A stretch of DNA of 64,000 nucleotides from Ornithinimicrobium pekingense DSM 21552 (GCF_000421185.1 NZ_ATWJ01000007.1:434001-498000), one strand, 5' to 3'; counted from the first letter of the stretch, positions 33,747 to 43,799 are shown. Notes: a model not told the origin generated them from the letters alone. Program-made: numbers and translations.

Positions 33747-35351
33747 TCAGGCCGCGGGTGCCCCCTCGGTGGCGTCGTCCAGCGAGACCAGCACCTCGTA
33801 GGCCAGGACGGACAGGAACGGCGGCGCCTCCTCGGCGACGACCGAGTCGCGCAGCAGGCGGACCGCGTGCGCCAGCAGCTCCTCCCGGGCGCCGCGTCGA
33901 CGCAGCAGCGCGATCTCGTCCTCGAGCATGCGGTCCAGCAGGCGGGTGGACATGGTCGGGCCCTCCGCGAAGCGCTCGCTGTGGGCCATCCACTGCCACA
34001 GCTGCATGCGGCTCAGCTCGACCGTGCCGAAGTCCTCGATGTGGCCGGCGATGGTCACGGTGCCCTCGCCGGCGAGCCACCCGGTCAGGTAGGTGAGGGA
34101 GGAGCGCAGCGCGGTGCGCATACCGGTCAGCGTCGCCGTGCCCGGCAGCGAGCTGACGTCACGCAGGGCGAGCGGGTCGACGACGACCTCGGGGCGTGGC
34201 GCGTCCCGGTCCTGGAGCCGGTCCTCGGCGCCGGTGCCGACCCGCTCGTCGCGCGCCTCGAAGGGGGCCCGCACCACCGGCACCAGCGCGGGGTGCAGGG
34301 TCCACGCCCCGTCGAACCCCTGGGAGGCCTCGCGGGCCTTGTCGCGGTGGACCCGGGCGTGGGTCATGGCGACCGACTCGTCGAAGGGGCCGCTGGCGGA
34401 CAGCGAGATCGGGCCGCCGATGGCCTGCACCCCCCGCCGGTGGCAGGTGCGCACGATGAGCTCGGTGTAGGTGCGCAGGAAGCGGGTGTTCATCGTGAAC
34501 GCGTCGACGTCCGGCAGCGCGTGCTCGGGGCGGTGGCCGTAGGTGCGCAGGTGGGAGAAGACGTAGTCCCACCGACCCGCCGTCAGCCCCGTGACCCGGT
34601 CCCGCACGGCGTGCAGGATCTCCTCGAGCTGGTAGGCCGCCTGGACGGTCTCGACGAGGATGCTGACACGGGTGCACCCGGCGGGCAGCCCCAGCAGCTC
34701 CTCGGCGCGGGTCAGCAGGTGGTCCCACCACCGTGCCTCCTGCCACGACTCCAGCTTGGGCAGGTAGAGGTAGGGGCCGGAGTCGTTGTCGACCAGCCGG
34801 CGGCCGCTGCGGGCCAGGAAGCAGACGACGTCCACCACGGACGCGCTCGCCGGGATCCCGTCCACGAGGACGTGGGCCTCGGGCAGGTGCAGCCCGCGGG
34901 GGCGCACCATGAGCGTCGGCACGCCCGGTGCGGCGTCACCGGTGCGCGTGGCGGCGGTCTCCTCGATCACCTGGTGGGCGGCGAGCAGCCTGGCCGGCGT
35001 GGGCACCAGCATGTCCTCCAGATCGGCCACCCACACGTCGGCACCGACGGAGAGGGCCGACTTCGCCGCCTCGGCGGTCGCCGGGGTCGCCAGCTCCACC
35101 AGGCGGTAGGTGAGGTCGGCCGGAGGCGGGGCCACCCGCCAGGAGACGTCCTCGCGCACCTCCCGGGTGTCCGGGAGCAGGTCGAGGTCCTCCCCGGCGC
35201 GGACCCGGCGGGCCAGGTCCTTGCGCGCCTGCAGGAGCGTGGTGCGTTCCTCCCGGGTGGCCCGCTCCAGCTCCTCGAGCGCGGCCAGGTGGTCGTCGTC
35301 GAGCAGGCGGGTGACGAAGCTGGGGCTGCTGGGGGTCTTCACGAGGTCCAT
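33747..35351 (-). CDS. aceB: Malate synthase A
   Basis: Condenses glyoxylate with acetyl-CoA to malate, the second step of the glyoxylate shunt. 534 residues, the size of isoform A rather than the larger GlcB. Features are VWVADLEDMLVPT, LMVRPRGLHLPE, PYLYLPKLESWQEARWWDHL and LHAVRDRVTGLTAGRWDYVF, with MNTRFLRTYTELIVRTCH in the catalytic core. ATG preceded directly by AGGAGG, unusually close. aceA lies 53 bases upstream on the same strand, so the two form an operon. Confidence 0.95.
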   Translation of the reverse strand: MDLVKTPSSPSFVTRLLDDDHLAALEELERATREERTTLLQARKDLARRVRAGEDLDLLPDTREVREDVSWRVAPPPADLTYRLVELATPATAEAAKSALSVGADVWVADLEDMLVPTPARLLAAHQVIEETAATRTGDAAPGVPTLMVRPRGLHLPEAHVLVDGIPASASVVDVVCFLARSGRRLVDNDSGPYLYLPKLESWQEARWWDHLLTRAEELLGLPAGCTRVSILVETVQAAYQLEEILHAVRDRVTGLTAGRWDYVFSHLRTYGHRPEHALPDVDAFTMNTRFLRTYTELIVRTCHRRGVQAIGGPISLSASGPFDESVAMTHARVHRDKAREASQGFDGAWTLHPALVPVVRAPFEARDERVGTGAEDRLQDRDAPRPEVVVDPLALRDVSSLPGTATLTGMRTALRSSLTYLTGWLAGEGTVTIAGHIEDFGTVELSRMQLWQWMAHSERFAEGPTMSTRLLDRMLEDEIALLRRRGAREELLAHAVRLLRDSVVAEEAPPFLSVLAYEVLVSLDDATEGAPAA

Positions 35352-35404
35352 CCTCCTGGTTCGGCAGGCGGTCGGCGAGCCGTCCGTGGTCGCGCCGGTC
35401 GTCC

Positions 35405-36721
35405 TCAGTGGTGGAACTGCTCGGTCTCCGTGGAGCCGGTCAGCGCCGTCGTGGACGAGTCGGGGTTGACGGCCGTGCTGACGGCGTCGAAGTAGCCGGT
35501 GCCGACCTCCGCCTGGTGGCGGACCGCGGTGTACCCGCGCTCGGCGTCGGCGAACTCGGCCTCCTGCAGCTCGACGTAGGCCGTCATGCCGGTGCGGGAG
35601 TAGCCGTGCGCCAGGTGGAACATCCCGTGGTTCAACGAGTGGAAGCCGGCCAGCGTGATGAACTGGAAGGCGTAGCCCAGCTCGCCCAGCTTGTCCTGGA
35701 ACTGCGCGATCTCGGTGTCCGACAGGGCGGCCTTCCAGTTGAAGGACGGCGAGCAGTTGTAGGCCAGCTTCTGGCCCGGGAACTCCCGGTGCAGCTCCTG
35801 GGCGAACTCGCGCGCCAGGCCCAGGTCCGGCGTGCCGGTCTCGACCCAGATGAGGTCGGCGTAGGGGGCGTAGGCCTTGGCCCGGGCCAGCACCGGCTCG
35901 ATGCCGTTGCGCACCCGGTAGAAACCCTCGGAGGTGCGCTCGCCCGTGGTGAACTCCTGGTCGATCTCGTCGACGTCGCTGGTGAGCAGGTCGGCCGCCA
36001 GGGCGTCGGTGCGGGCGATGACGACCGAGGGGACCCCGAGCACGTCGGCCGCCAGGCGGGCCGAGCTCAGCGTGCGGACGTGCTGGGAGGTCGGGACGAG
36101 CACCTTGCCGCCGAGGTGACCGCACTTCTTCTCCGAGGCCAGCTGGTCCTCCCAGTGCACGCCGGCGGCGCCGGCGGCGATCATCGACTTCATCAGCTCG
36201 AAGACGTTGAGGGGGCCGCCGAAGCCCGCCTCGGCGTCGGCGACGATCGGCACGAAGTAGTCGGTGTCGGTCTCGCCGTTCATCCAGGCGATCTGGTCGG
36301 CCCGCTTGAGCGCGTTGTTGATGCGGCGGACGACGGCGGGCACCGAGTTGGCCGGGTAGAGGCTCTGGTCGGGGTAGGTCTCGCCGGCCAGGTTGGCGTC
36401 GGCGGCGACCTGCCAGCCGGAGAGGTAGATGGCCTCGAGGCCGCCCTTGACCATCTGCACGGCCTGGTTGCCGGTCAGGGCACCCAGGGCGCGCGTGAAC
36501 GGCTTGGTCTCCAGGGCCTCCCACAGGCGCTCGGCGCCCCGTCGGGCCAGGGTGTGCTCCTCGACGACCGAGCCGCGCAGGCGGATGACGTCCTCGGCCG
36601 AGTACCGGCGCTGCACGCCGGCCCAGCGCGGGTCGGAGGCCCACTGCTGCTCGAGCTCGACGGCGAGCTCGGCCGGCGAGAGCGGGGTCTGGCGGGTCTG
36701 CGGTGCGGTGGTGGCAGTCAT
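35405..36721 (-). CDS. aceA: Isocitrate lyase
   Basis: Splits isocitrate into glyoxylate and succinate, the entry to the glyoxylate shunt needed for growth on acetate or fatty acids. 438 residues. The active-site signature KKCGHLGGK is present, with [35 protein letters not shown] and [10 protein letters not shown]. Start ATG at 36721 is chosen because AAGGGA lies 9 bases before it and [18 protein letters not shown] is a normal N-terminus; an upstream in-frame ATG at 36838 would overlap the regulator's promoter. Divergent from the RamB-type regulator. Confidence 0.97.
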   Translation of the reverse strand: MTATTAPQTRQTPLSPAELAVELEQQWASDPRWAGVQRRYSAEDVIRLRGSVVEEHTLARRGAERLWEALETKPFTRALGALTGNQAVQMVKGGLEAIYLSGWQVAADANLAGETYPDQSLYPANSVPAVVRRINNALKRADQIAWMNGETDTDYFVPIVADAEAGFGGPLNVFELMKSMIAAGAAGVHWEDQLASEKKCGHLGGKVLVPTSQHVRTLSSARLAADVLGVPSVVIARTDALAADLLTSDVDEIDQEFTTGERTSEGFYRVRNGIEPVLARAKAYAPYADLIWVETGTPDLGLAREFAQELHREFPGQKLAYNCSPSFNWKAALSDTEIAQFQDKLGELGYAFQFITLAGFHSLNHGMFHLAHGYSRTGMTAYVELQEAEFADAERGYTAVRHQAEVGTGYFDAVSTAVNPDSSTTALTGSTETEQFHH

Positions 36722-36757
36722 CGAGGGGTCCCTTCCCTGGGTGGTGCGACGGGCTGT

Positions 36758-36811
36758 GTTGACAACTGTGGCGGAGGATCTGCCCGGAGAAGGCCGTTGG
36801 GCCTTGTCAAG
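36758..36811. promoter_or_regulatory. Paired TTG-W-CAA palindromes between aceA and ramB
   Basis: Two perfect 9-base palindromes, GTTGACAAC (36758-36766) and CTTGTCAAG (36803-36811), share the core TTG(A/T)CAA and are centred 45 bases apart in the 119-base divergent region. The right one overlaps the proposed ramB -35. They are candidates for regulator binding. Confidence 0.5.
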
Positions 36812-36834
36812 AAACGCGGAATTTTCGCTATTGT
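36804..36834 (+). promoter_or_regulatory. Promoter of the ramB-like gene, probably leaderless
   Basis: TTGTCA (36804-36809), 19-base spacer, TATTGT (36829-36834), then 6 bases to the ATG at 36841. No ribosome-binding site. The AT-rich GGAATTTTCGCTATTG stretch stands out against the GC-rich surroundings. Confidence 0.55.
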
Positions 36835-36840
36835 GCACCT

Positions 36841-38334
36841 ATGACGATCGTCCACGACCGGGTGCTGCCGTTCTCGCCCACGCCGCACCTCGAGGGCACG
36901 GCGACAGCGGGCGGCGGCACCGACGCCGTCGCCCTCGGCCGGCGCCTGCGCCACCACCGCCGCGCCGCCGGCCTGACGCTGGCCCAGCTGGCCGCCCGCG
37001 TCGGTCTGTCCGCCTCCGCCCTCTCGCTCATCGAGAACGGTCGCCGCGAGCCCCGGGTGTCCACGCTGTCCGGGCTGGCGGCGGCCCTCGGCGTCGACGT
37101 CCAGCAGCTGCTCGACGGGGGCCCGCCGAGCAGGCGCGCGGCGCTGGAGGTGCGGTGGGAGCGCGCGCAGCGCTCGCCCGGCTTCGAGAGCCTGGGGATC
37201 CCTGAGGTGCGGGTGGGTCCGGGCCTGCCGGACGACGCCCTCGAGGCCCTGGTCGGCCTCTACGAGACCGTGGTCGGCGTCCAGCAGCAGCGGGCTGCCA
37301 CCCCCGAGTTCGCGCGGGCGGCCAACGCCGAGCTGCGCCGGCTCATGCGTGAGGCGGACAACTACTTCCCCGAGATCGAGGCGCGCGCCGCCGAGCTGGT
37401 GCGGGCGGTGGACCACGGGCAGGGGCCCGTGACGCGGGAGGCGGTCAACCGCATCGCGCGGCACGCCGGCTTCGAGATCGAGCCGGTGGCGGACCTGCCC
37501 GCCTCGACCCGCACCGTGACCGACCTGGAGAACCGCCGTATCTACGTCCCGGTGCGCGGCGGGCACGACCTGCGGGCCACCGCGCTGCAGGCGCTCGGCC
37601 ACGTGGTGCTCGAGCACCAGGCGCCCCGTGACTACGCCGAGTTCCTCGCCCAGCGGGTCGAGATCAACTACTTCGCCGCCGCGGTGCTGCTGCCGGAGGC
37701 CAGCGTGGTGCCTTTCCTGCAGCGCGCCAAGGCGGCACGCGACATCGCCCTGGAGGACCTGCGCGACGCGTATGCCGTCTCCTACGAGACGGCCGCGCAC
37801 CGCTTCTGCAACCTCGCGACCCGCCACCTCGAGCTGCCCGTGCACTTCATGCGCACGAGCGCCGACGGGGTGATCTACAAGGCCTACGAGAACGACGGCG
37901 TGCGCTTCCCGATGGACGCGACGGGGGCGATCGAGGGGGCACGGGTGTGCCGCTCCTGGACGGCGCGCGTGGTCTTCGACCAGCCGACGGGAGAGGTCTA
38001 CCACCAGTACACCGACACCGGGCGGGGGACGTTCTGGTGCACGGCGGTCGCGGAGCAGACGCCCAACGGGCGCTTCTCCGTCAGCATGGGCGTGCCGTTC
38101 GACCAGGTGCGCTGGATGCGCGGACGTGACACCACGCAGCGCCGGGTGTCGCGGTGCCCTGACCCGCGCTGCTGCACCGAGCCGCCCCCGGCGCTGGCGC
38201 GCCGGTGGAAGGGCAAGGTGTGGCCCAGCGCCCGGGCGCACTCGCACCTGCTCGCCGTGATGCCCCCCGGCGTCTTCCCGGGGGTGGACGACACCGAGGT
38301 CCTGGGCTTCGTGGCCGAGCACGCCCCGGACTGA
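36841..38334 (+). CDS. ramB: RamB-type regulator of acetate/glyoxylate metabolism (XRE + IrrE-like)
   Basis: 497-residue transcription factor of the short-chain fatty acyl regulator family; RamB controls aceA/aceB in corynebacteria and mycobacteria. A helix-turn-helix (residues 32-90, [19 protein letters not shown] and IENGRREPR) is followed by an IrrE/DUF955-like region near 200-330. There the usual HExxH is replaced by [10 protein letters not shown] (about 250-260), so the protease zinc site looks incomplete. The C-terminal third has a cysteine cluster [11 protein letters not shown]. Divergent position next to aceA supports direct control of the shunt; the sequence does not show whether it represses or activates. 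Confidence 0.85.
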   Translation: MTIVHDRVLPFSPTPHLEGTATAGGGTDAVALGRRLRHHRRAAGLTLAQLAARVGLSASALSLIENGRREPRVSTLSGLAAALGVDVQQLLDGGPPSRRAALEVRWERAQRSPGFESLGIPEVRVGPGLPDDALEALVGLYETVVGVQQQRAATPEFARAANAELRRLMREADNYFPEIEARAAELVRAVDHGQGPVTREAVNRIARHAGFEIEPVADLPASTRTVTDLENRRIYVPVRGGHDLRATALQALGHVVLEHQAPRDYAEFLAQRVEINYFAAAVLLPEASVVPFLQRAKAARDIALEDLRDAYAVSYETAAHRFCNLATRHLELPVHFMRTSADGVIYKAYENDGVRFPMDATGAIEGARVCRSWTARVVFDQPTGEVYHQYTDTGRGTFWCTAVAEQTPNGRFSVSMGVPFDQVRWMRGRDTTQRRVSRCPDPRCCTEPPPALARRWKGKVWPSARAHSHLLAVMPPGVFPGVDDTEVLGFVAEHAPD

Positions 38335-38367
38335 CGCCCCGGGGACCGACGGGCGGCCGCCCGGAGG

Positions 38368-38397
38368 TTGGGGATGGCGCCGCAGGTCTGGCACAAT
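38368..38397 (+). promoter_or_regulatory. Promoter of rpsP
   Basis: TTGGGG (38368-38373), 18-base spacer and CACAAT (38392-38397) preceded by TGG. The leader to the GTG at 38522 would be about 118 bases. Confidence 0.65.
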
Positions 38398-38411
38398 GGA
38401 CGGCTGTACCC

Positions 38412-38437
38412 GTCCGGTCGCCCCGGCTGGACCGGAC
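38412..38437 (+). promoter_or_regulatory. Hairpin in the rpsP leader
   Basis: GTCCGGTC (38412-38419) and GACCGGAC (38430-38437) can pair around a 10-base loop soon after the predicted transcription start. It may stabilise the message or take part in ribosomal protein feedback. Function not established. Confidence 0.4.
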
Positions 38438-38521
38438 GCCTACGCACCGGGCCACGACTCCCCGCAGCGATCCGCCTGCGGTCTCGCCGTGCCCTCAACA
38501 CCAGAAGGAGACACCGCACAC

Positions 38522-39019
38522 GTGGCTGTCAAGATTCGCCTGAAGCGCATGGGCAAGATCCGTGCACCGTACTACCGCGTCGTCGTCATGGACTCGCGCA
38601 CCAAGCGCGACGGCCGGGCGATCGAGGAGATCGGCAAGTACCACCCCACCGAGGAGCCCTCGGTCATCGACATCGACTCCGAGCGCGCGCAGTACTGGCT
38701 CGGCGTCGGCGCGCAGCCGACCGAGCAGGTCGCCGCGCTGCTGAAGGTCACCGGTGACTGGCAGAAGTTCAAGGGCGAGCCCGGCGCCGAGGGCACCCTG
38801 AAGGTCAAGGAGCCCAAGCCGGACAAGCGGGCTCTCTACGAGGCGGCCCTCGCGGCCGCGGACGGCGACGGTGCGGACGACGCCCCGAGCGCCCGCCGCA
38901 AGCCCGCCAAGAAGGCCAAGGCCGAGGAGGCCCCCGCCTCCGAGGAGACCCCGGCCGAGGCCGGCGCCGACACGGCCAGCAAGGACGCCACCCCGGCCGA
39001 GCAGACCGACGAGGCCTGA
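38522..39019 (+). CDS. rpsP: 30S ribosomal protein S16 with long charged C-terminal tail
   Basis: Small-subunit protein of 165 residues. Residues 1-85 are the normal S16 body ([39 protein letters not shown]). The remaining part, from about residue 100, is an Ala/Glu/Lys-rich tail of about 65 residues ([18 protein letters not shown] and onward), far longer than the about 85-residue E. coli protein. GTG start with AAGGAG 11 bases away. First gene of rpsP-khpA-rimM-trmD. Confidence 0.97.
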   Translation: MAVKIRLKRMGKIRAPYYRVVVMDSRTKRDGRAIEEIGKYHPTEEPSVIDIDSERAQYWLGVGAQPTEQVAALLKVTGDWQKFKGEPGAEGTLKVKEPKPDKRALYEAALAAADGDGADDAPSARRKPAKKAKAEEAPASEETPAEAGADTASKDATPAEQTDEA

Positions 39020-39021
39020 CC

Positions 39022-39264
39022 GTGCTCGAGGAGGCCCTGGAGCACCTGGTCAAGGGCATCGTCGACCACGACGGTGACGTCGTGGTGCGCAGCAAGGGCG
39101 CGCGCCACGGGGACGTCCTCGAGGTCCGCGTGCACCCGGACGACCTCGGCCGGGTGATCGGCCGTCGCGGGCGCACCGCGAGCGCGCTCCGCACGGTCAT
39201 GGGCGCCCTCGCCGGAGGCCAGAAGGTCCGGGTCGACATCGTCGACACCGACCGGCTGCGCTGA
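39022..39264 (+). CDS. khpA: KH-domain RNA-binding protein KhpA
   Basis: 80-residue protein made of one type II KH domain. The GxxG loop is in GRVIGRRGRTASALRTVM, and LEEALEHLVKGIVDHDGDV is the usual N-terminus. KhpA works with KhpB in RNA binding and cell-size control in Firmicutes. It begins 2 bases after rpsP, the conserved position, and is followed by a strong hairpin. Confidence 0.93.
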   Translation: MLEEALEHLVKGIVDHDGDVVVRSKGARHGDVLEVRVHPDDLGRVIGRRGRTASALRTVMGALAGGQKVRVDIVDTDRLR

Positions 39265-39284
39265 GCACCAGCAGATTCCGTCAC

Positions 39285-39321
39285 CACGGCCCGCCCGGCG
39301 CACCGCGCCCGGCGGGCCGTG
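39285..39321 (+). terminator. Hairpin after khpA
   Basis: Perfect 11-base arms CACGGCCCGCC (39285-39295) and GGCGGGCCGTG (39311-39321) around a GC-rich loop. No U-tract. A TACCCT element at about 39351-39358 downstream may restart transcription for rimM. Confidence 0.65.
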
Positions 39322-39385
39322 CTGCGTCCGCGCCCCGCCCGGGCGCACCGCATACCCTGCAACAGACACGACCCCGGAGGTGAGC

Positions 39386-39922
39386 ATGGCGAGCGGTCAG
39401 GATCCCGCCGAGGGCTTCGTCGCCGCCCGCGTGGGCAAGCCCCACGGGCTGCGCGGCGAGGTGACCGTCCAGGTCCACACCGACGACCCCGAGCGGCGGT
39501 TCGTCCCCGGGGCGGTGTTCCCCACCGAGCCCTCGGAGCGCGGACCGCTGACGCTGCGCAGCGTGCGCGTGCACCAGGGGACCTACCTGCTCGCCTTCGA
39601 CGGGCGCCCGGACCGCACCGCCGCCGAGGCCCTGCGCGGCACCCGGCTGCTCGTCACCGACGACGACCCCGACGTGGACGACGACGGGTGGCGCGAGGAG
39701 GACCTGCTCGGGTTCGAGGTGGTGCTGCCCGACGGGAGCCCGCTCGGCACCGTCTCGGCGCTGCACCTGCGTCCGGTCCAGGACCTGCTCGAGGTCCGCA
39801 CCGTCCGGGGTGAGGTGCTCGTCCCGTTCGTCGAGGAGCTGGTGCCGGAGGTGGACGAGGAGCAGCGACGCGTGGTCGTCGACCCGCCTCCAGGCCTGCT
39901 GGAGCTGGGGGAGGGGACGTGA
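39386..39922 (+). CDS. rimM: 16S rRNA processing/maturation factor RimM
   Basis: Assembly factor for the 30S head. 178 residues with an N-terminal barrel ([19 protein letters not shown]) and a PRC-barrel-like C-terminal half ([40 protein letters not shown]). The ATG at 39386 is chosen over GTG 39380 because GGAGG lies 5 bases before it. The 3' end overlaps trmD by 4 bases. Confidence 0.95.
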   Translation: MASGQDPAEGFVAARVGKPHGLRGEVTVQVHTDDPERRFVPGAVFPTEPSERGPLTLRSVRVHQGTYLLAFDGRPDRTAAEALRGTRLLVTDDDPDVDDDGWREEDLLGFEVVLPDGSPLGTVSALHLRPVQDLLEVRTVRGEVLVPFVEELVPEVDEEQRRVVVDPPPGLLELGEGT

Positions 39923-40665
39923 CGCTGCGGGTCGACGTCCTGACGATCTTCCCCGACTATCTGGCGCCCCTGGACCTGTCGCTGATCGGCCGGGCACGTC
40001 GCCTCGGGCTGCTGGAGGTCCACGTCCACGATCTGCGGGACTGGACCCACGACCGGCACCGCACCGTCGACGACACCCCCTACGGTGGTGGTGCGGGCAT
40101 GGTCATGCGCCCCGAGCCGTGGGGCGAGGCGCTGGACGAGGTCTGCGAGGCGCTGCCCGGGCGCACGCCCCACCTCGTCGTCCCCGGCCCCGGCGGGGAC
40201 AGGTTCACCCAGCGGGTCGCCGAGGACCTGGCGTCGCGGGAGGACTGGCTGGTCTTCCTGTGCGGCCGCTACGAGGGCATCGACGAGCGGGTCTACGAGG
40301 AGTTCGCCGGGCGGTACCCGCTGTCCGTGCTCAGCCTCGGCGACTACGTGCTCAACGGGGGCGAGGTCGCGGTGCTGGCGATGACCGAGGCTGTCGCGCG
40401 GCTGGTGCCGGGCGTCATCGGCAACACCGAGTCGCTGACCGAGGAGTCCCACACCGGCGGGCTGCTGGAGTATCCCGTCTACACCAAGCCCCCCGTGTGG
40501 CGGGACCGCGAGGTGCCCGGCGTGCTGCTCTCCGGCGACCACGGCAGGATCGCGGCCTGGCGGCACGAGCAGCGGCTCGAGCGCACCGCGCGGCGGCGGC
40601 CCGACCTGCTGCGCGACTACCAGGCGCAGCAGGGACCGGGCGCGGCGCAGGGCTGGGACGCCTGA
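39919..40665 (+). CDS. trmD: tRNA (guanine(37)-N1)-methyltransferase
   Basis: Knotted SPOUT methyltransferase modifying G37 next to the anticodon, preventing frameshifts. 248 residues. Features are [48 protein letters not shown], and the trefoil knot [20 protein letters not shown] with the [10 protein letters not shown] loop. GTG start overlaps rimM. Convergent with serB, 20 bases apart. Confidence 0.97.
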   Translation: MTLRVDVLTIFPDYLAPLDLSLIGRARRLGLLEVHVHDLRDWTHDRHRTVDDTPYGGGAGMVMRPEPWGEALDEVCEALPGRTPHLVVPGPGGDRFTQRVAEDLASREDWLVFLCGRYEGIDERVYEEFAGRYPLSVLSLGDYVLNGGEVAVLAMTEAVARLVPGVIGNTESLTEESHTGGLLEYPVYTKPPVWRDREVPGVLLSGDHGRIAAWRHEQRLERTARRRPDLLRDYQAQQGPGAAQGWDA

Positions 40666-40685
40666 GCCCCGCGCCCCTCGGGCGC

Positions 40686-41564
40686 TCAGGGACGCACGAC
40701 GTCGTGCGCCGCATACCCCTGCAGGTAGAGCAGCGCCGTGAGGTCGCCGTGGTTGACGCGCACGTCGCACCGCTCGGCGACCACCGGCTTGGCGTGCAGC
40801 GCCACACCCGTGCCGGCCAGGTGCAGCATGTCCAGGTCGTTGGCCCCGTCACCCACGGCGATCACCTCTCGCGGCGTGAGCCCCAGCCGGGCGGTGATCT
40901 CGCGCAGCGCGGCCACCTTCGCCTCCCGGCCGACGACGGGCTCCACGACGCGACCGGTGAACCGGCCGCCCGCGACCGCCAGCGTGTTCGCACGGTGCTC
41001 GTCGAACCCGAGCGCCGCGGCGACCGCCTCGGTGAAGGGGGTGAAGCCACCGGAGACGAGGGCGGTGTAGGCGCCCTTCGCCCGCATCGTGGCGACGAGC
41101 TCGGCTCCGCCGGGGGTGTAGGTGATGCGCTCGGCCAGCACCGTCCCGACCACCGAGGTCGGCAGGTCCTGGAGCAGGGCGACGCGCTCGTGCAGGGCCT
41201 CGGCGAAGTCGAGCTCGCCGTTCATGGCCCGGGCCGTGATGCCGGAGACGAGGTCACCGACCCCTGCGTGCGCGGCCAGCTCGTCGATGCACTCCTGCTG
41301 GACCATGGTCGAGTCCATGTCCGCCAGCAGCACCTGCTTGCGGCGGCCCCCGGCAGGCTGGACCACCAGGTCGTGCCCGCGGTCCTGCCAGGCCCGCCAC
41401 TGCTCCCACAGGTCGGGTGGCGTCGAGGCCAGGTCGGCCTCGACCGCCACCCCCGGCGACAACCAGCGGGCCTCGCCCAGCGGCCAGACGGCGCCGAGGT
41501 CGGACAGCGCCGAGTCCGTCAGGTCGGCGCGGTCCGGGGCGGCCAGCAGCGTGAGCGTCAGCAC
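40686..41564 (-). CDS. serB: Phosphoserine phosphatase
   Basis: HAD-family enzyme giving L-serine from phosphoserine. 292 residues. Nucleophile block LLADMDSTMVQQECIDELA (Asp82, Asp84), TALVSGGFTPFTEAVA, the motif III lysine in GREAKVAAL, and IAVGDGANDLDMLHLAGTGVAL. Residues 1-75 hold a short N-terminal region in place of a full ACT domain. GTG start with TACGAT (minus strand, 41576-41571) 6 bases before it suggests a leaderless message. Confidence 0.94.
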   Translation of the reverse strand: MLTLTLLAAPDRADLTDSALSDLGAVWPLGEARWLSPGVAVEADLASTPPDLWEQWRAWQDRGHDLVVQPAGGRRKQVLLADMDSTMVQQECIDELAAHAGVGDLVSGITARAMNGELDFAEALHERVALLQDLPTSVVGTVLAERITYTPGGAELVATMRAKGAYTALVSGGFTPFTEAVAAALGFDEHRANTLAVAGGRFTGRVVEPVVGREAKVAALREITARLGLTPREVIAVGDGANDLDMLHLAGTGVALHAKPVVAERCDVRVNHGDLTALLYLQGYAAHDVVRP

Positions 41565-41615
41565 GCCGCGATCGTATGCCGCACAGCGCCGCGGACCGCA
41601 CGGGCGGGCGTCGAC

Positions 41616-41645
41616 TTGGCCGTCGACGTCGGCGTCTGGCAGACT
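41616..41645 (+). promoter_or_regulatory. Promoter of rplS
   Basis: TTGGCC (41616-41621), 18-base spacer and CAGACT (41640-41645) preceded by TGG. The leader would be about 170 bases before the ATG at 41823. It resembles the rpsP promoter in its TGG-CANANT form. Confidence 0.55.
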
Positions 41646-41822
41646 TGATCCTTGCGTCCCGACGCCGGACCATCCCCTCACGCCCCTGCCACAGGGGGAG
41701 CTGCGTGAGCGACCGGCGCCGCGGCACGACAGCCGAGACAGTGCCCGGTCACCCGCGCGTGCGCGGACGGGCACCAGACCGCCGTGGGTGACCTGTGGCA
41801 GCCACCGGTGAGGAGAACGACA

Positions 41823-42188
41823 ATGCACAAGCTTGACGACATCGACGCGGCCAGCCTCCGCACCGACATCCCGGACTTCCGCGCCGGCGACACCGTCAAC
41901 GTCCACGTGAAGGTCATCGAGGGCACCCGCTCCCGCGTCCAGATCTTCAAGGGCGTCGTCATCCGCCGCCACGGAGGCGGCATCGGTGAGACCTACACCG
42001 TCCGCAAGGTCTCCTTCGGCGTCGGCGTCGAGCGCACCTTCCCGGTGCACTCGCCCAACGTGGAGAAGGTCGAGATCGTCACCCGTGGTGACGTCCGTCG
42101 CGCCAAGCTCTACTACCTGCGCGAGCTGCGCGGCAAGGCGGCCAAGATCCGCGAGCGTCGCGAGACCACGCCGGCCAAGCAGGGCTGA
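41823..42188 (+). CDS. rplS: 50S ribosomal protein L19
   Basis: 121-residue large-subunit protein at the subunit interface. Contains [40 protein letters not shown], and [14 protein letters not shown] with the conserved basic C-terminus. Ribosome-binding site GGTGAGGAG 7 bases before the ATG. Followed by a terminator and lepB. Confidence 0.97.
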   Translation: MHKLDDIDAASLRTDIPDFRAGDTVNVHVKVIEGTRSRVQIFKGVVIRRHGGGIGETYTVRKVSFGVGVERTFPVHSPNVEKVEIVTRGDVRRAKLYYLRELRGKAAKIRERRETTPAKQG

Positions 42189-42209
42189 GCCCGCACACCC
42201 CATACCTCT

Positions 42210-42242
42210 CGATCCCCCGTCGGCACGTCCGGCGGGGGATCG
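42210..42242 (+). terminator. Hairpin between rplS and lepB
   Basis: CGATCCCCCGTCGG (42210-42223) pairs with CCGGCGGGGGATCG (42229-42242) through 14 pairs, one of them G-U, around a 5-base loop. No U-tract. Confidence 0.75.
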
Positions 42243-42306
42243 GTGGTCTCCCAGCGTCGCGGGATAGTGTCTCAGTCGGCGACGACGAGAGAACAGGACG
42301 GCACAG

Positions 42307-43074
42307 GTGAGCGATCCCACCAGGGGCGAGGTCTCCCATCAGGACCGGGGGCCGCGGCACCGCGGGGAGGGCTCGGGGGAGGACGGACCCCGTCGCGGCG
42401 GCGGGCTGTGGCACGCGGTGCGCGAGATCGCGATGATCGCGGTGACGGCGCTGGTCATCTCCTTCGTGGTCAAGACGTTCGTCGCCCAGGCCTTCTGGAT
42501 CCCGTCGGGGTCGATGGAGAACACCCTGGTCTACGGCGACCGGGTGATGGTCAGCAAGATCCAGGCCGGGGCGCTGGACGTCGACCGGGGTGACATCGTC
42601 GTCTTCGAGGACCCGGGCGGCTGGCTGACGCCGGCGCCGCAGGTCAGCCGCGGCCCGGTGATGGACGGGGTGCTCTCCGTGCTGGAGTTCATCGGCGTGG
42701 CGCCGGTGACCGAGGGCAACCACCTCATCAAGCGCGTCGTCGGCCTCGGGGGCGACACGGTCGCCTGCTGCGACGACGACGGCCTGCTGACCGTCAACGG
42801 AGAGCCGATCGAGGAGGACTACCTCTATCCGGGCGACTCCGCGAGCACCGTCGACTTCGAGGTGACGGTGCCCGAGGACCACATCTGGGTCATGGGCGAC
42901 CACCGCTCCAACTCGCGCGACTCCCGCGCCAACGACGACGGGACCGGCGCGACCGGCTCGGTGCCGCGTGAGAACGTGGTCGGCCAGGCGTTCGTCCTGC
43001 TCTTCCCGCTCGATCGGATCACCTGGTTCTCGGTGCCCGAGGCCTTCGCCGACGTGCCTGAGGAGGCGCCGTGA
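42307..43074 (+). CDS. lepB: Signal peptidase I
   Basis: Membrane serine/lysine protease removing signal peptides outside the membrane. 255 residues. After a disordered charged N-terminus, one span (about 41-60, [19 protein letters not shown]) precedes the catalytic domain. The nucleophile is Ser69 in [10 protein letters not shown], the general base Lys142 in [12 protein letters not shown], and the box E motif [15 protein letters not shown] start; its 3' end overlaps the rnhB GTG by 4 bases. Confidence 0.96.
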   Translation: MSDPTRGEVSHQDRGPRHRGEGSGEDGPRRGGGLWHAVREIAMIAVTALVISFVVKTFVAQAFWIPSGSMENTLVYGDRVMVSKIQAGALDVDRGDIVVFEDPGGWLTPAPQVSRGPVMDGVLSVLEFIGVAPVTEGNHLIKRVVGLGGDTVACCDDDGLLTVNGEPIEEDYLYPGDSASTVDFEVTVPEDHIWVMGDHRSNSRDSRANDDGTGATGSVPRENVVGQAFVLLFPLDRITWFSVPEAFADVPEEAP

Positions 43075-43799
43075 CCACGACCACGGAAGCACGGCGCAGG
43101 ATCGCCGCGCGACGCCCCGGTCCGGGGGCGCCCAGCCTGCGGGTCGAGCGGGCCCTGCAGCGCGAGGGGTATGCGGTGCTCGTCGGCATGGACGAGGTGG
43201 GCCGCGGAGCGCTGGCCGGACCGGTGACCGTGGGCGTGTGCGCCGTCGACCCGACCTGCCGCAGCGCCCCGCAGGGCGTGCGCGACAGCAAGCTGCTGAC
43301 CCCGGCGGCCCGGGAGCGGCTGGTGCCGCTCATCCGGCGGTGGAGCCTGGCCCACGCGGTGGGGCACGCCTCGCCGTCGGAGATCGACGAGGTCGGCATC
43401 ATGGCGGCGCTGCGGCTGGCGGGCGAGCGCGCGCTGGCCCAGCTGGGGCTGACGCCCGACCTGGTCCTGCTCGACGGCAACCACGACTGGCTGACCGACC
43501 CGGGCCGGGAGGGCCTGCTGGGCCTCCTCGCCGACGGCCCGCCGTGCCCGCCGGTGCGCACCATGGTCAAGGCGGACCTGCGCTGCTCCTCGGTGGCCGC
43601 CGCGTCGGTGCTGGCCAAGGTCACCCGCGACGCGCTGCTGGTGCAGATGGCCGACGAGCACCCGGCCTACGGTTGGCAGCACAACAAGGGCTACGCCGCG
43701 CAGGAGCACCAGGACGCCCTGCGCGCGCACGGGCCGAGCCCCTACCACCGCCGCAGCTGGCGGCTGGCGGGGACGGCGGAGGAAGGAGCAGCGCAGTGA
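43071..43799 (+). CDS. rnhB: Ribonuclease HII
   Basis: Removes ribonucleotides from DNA. 242 residues. Catalytic acids Asp41 and Glu42 in [15 protein letters not shown], others in [10 protein letters not shown] and the [21 protein letters not shown] block. The C-terminus has the usual [14 protein letters not shown]. The 4-base GTGA overlap with lepB and the next 4-base overlap with DUF2469 indicate one translation-coupled operon. Confidence 0.96.
   Translation: MTTTTEARRRIAARRPGPGAPSLRVERALQREGYAVLVGMDEVGRGALAGPVTVGVCAVDPTCRSAPQGVRDSKLLTPAARERLVPLIRRWSLAHAVGHASPSEIDEVGIMAALRLAGERALAQLGLTPDLVLLDGNHDWLTDPGREGLLGLLADGPPCPPVRTMVKADLRCSSVAAASVLAKVTRDALLVQMADEHPAYGWQHNKGYAAQEHQDALRAHGPSPYHRRSWRLAGTAEEGAAQ

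Noticed and set aside
35352-36644. In-frame upstream extension of aceB into aceA
   Set aside because: The extension overlaps aceA in a different frame and lacks any malate synthase-like sequence. The aceB ATG at 35351 has an adjacent ribosome-binding site.
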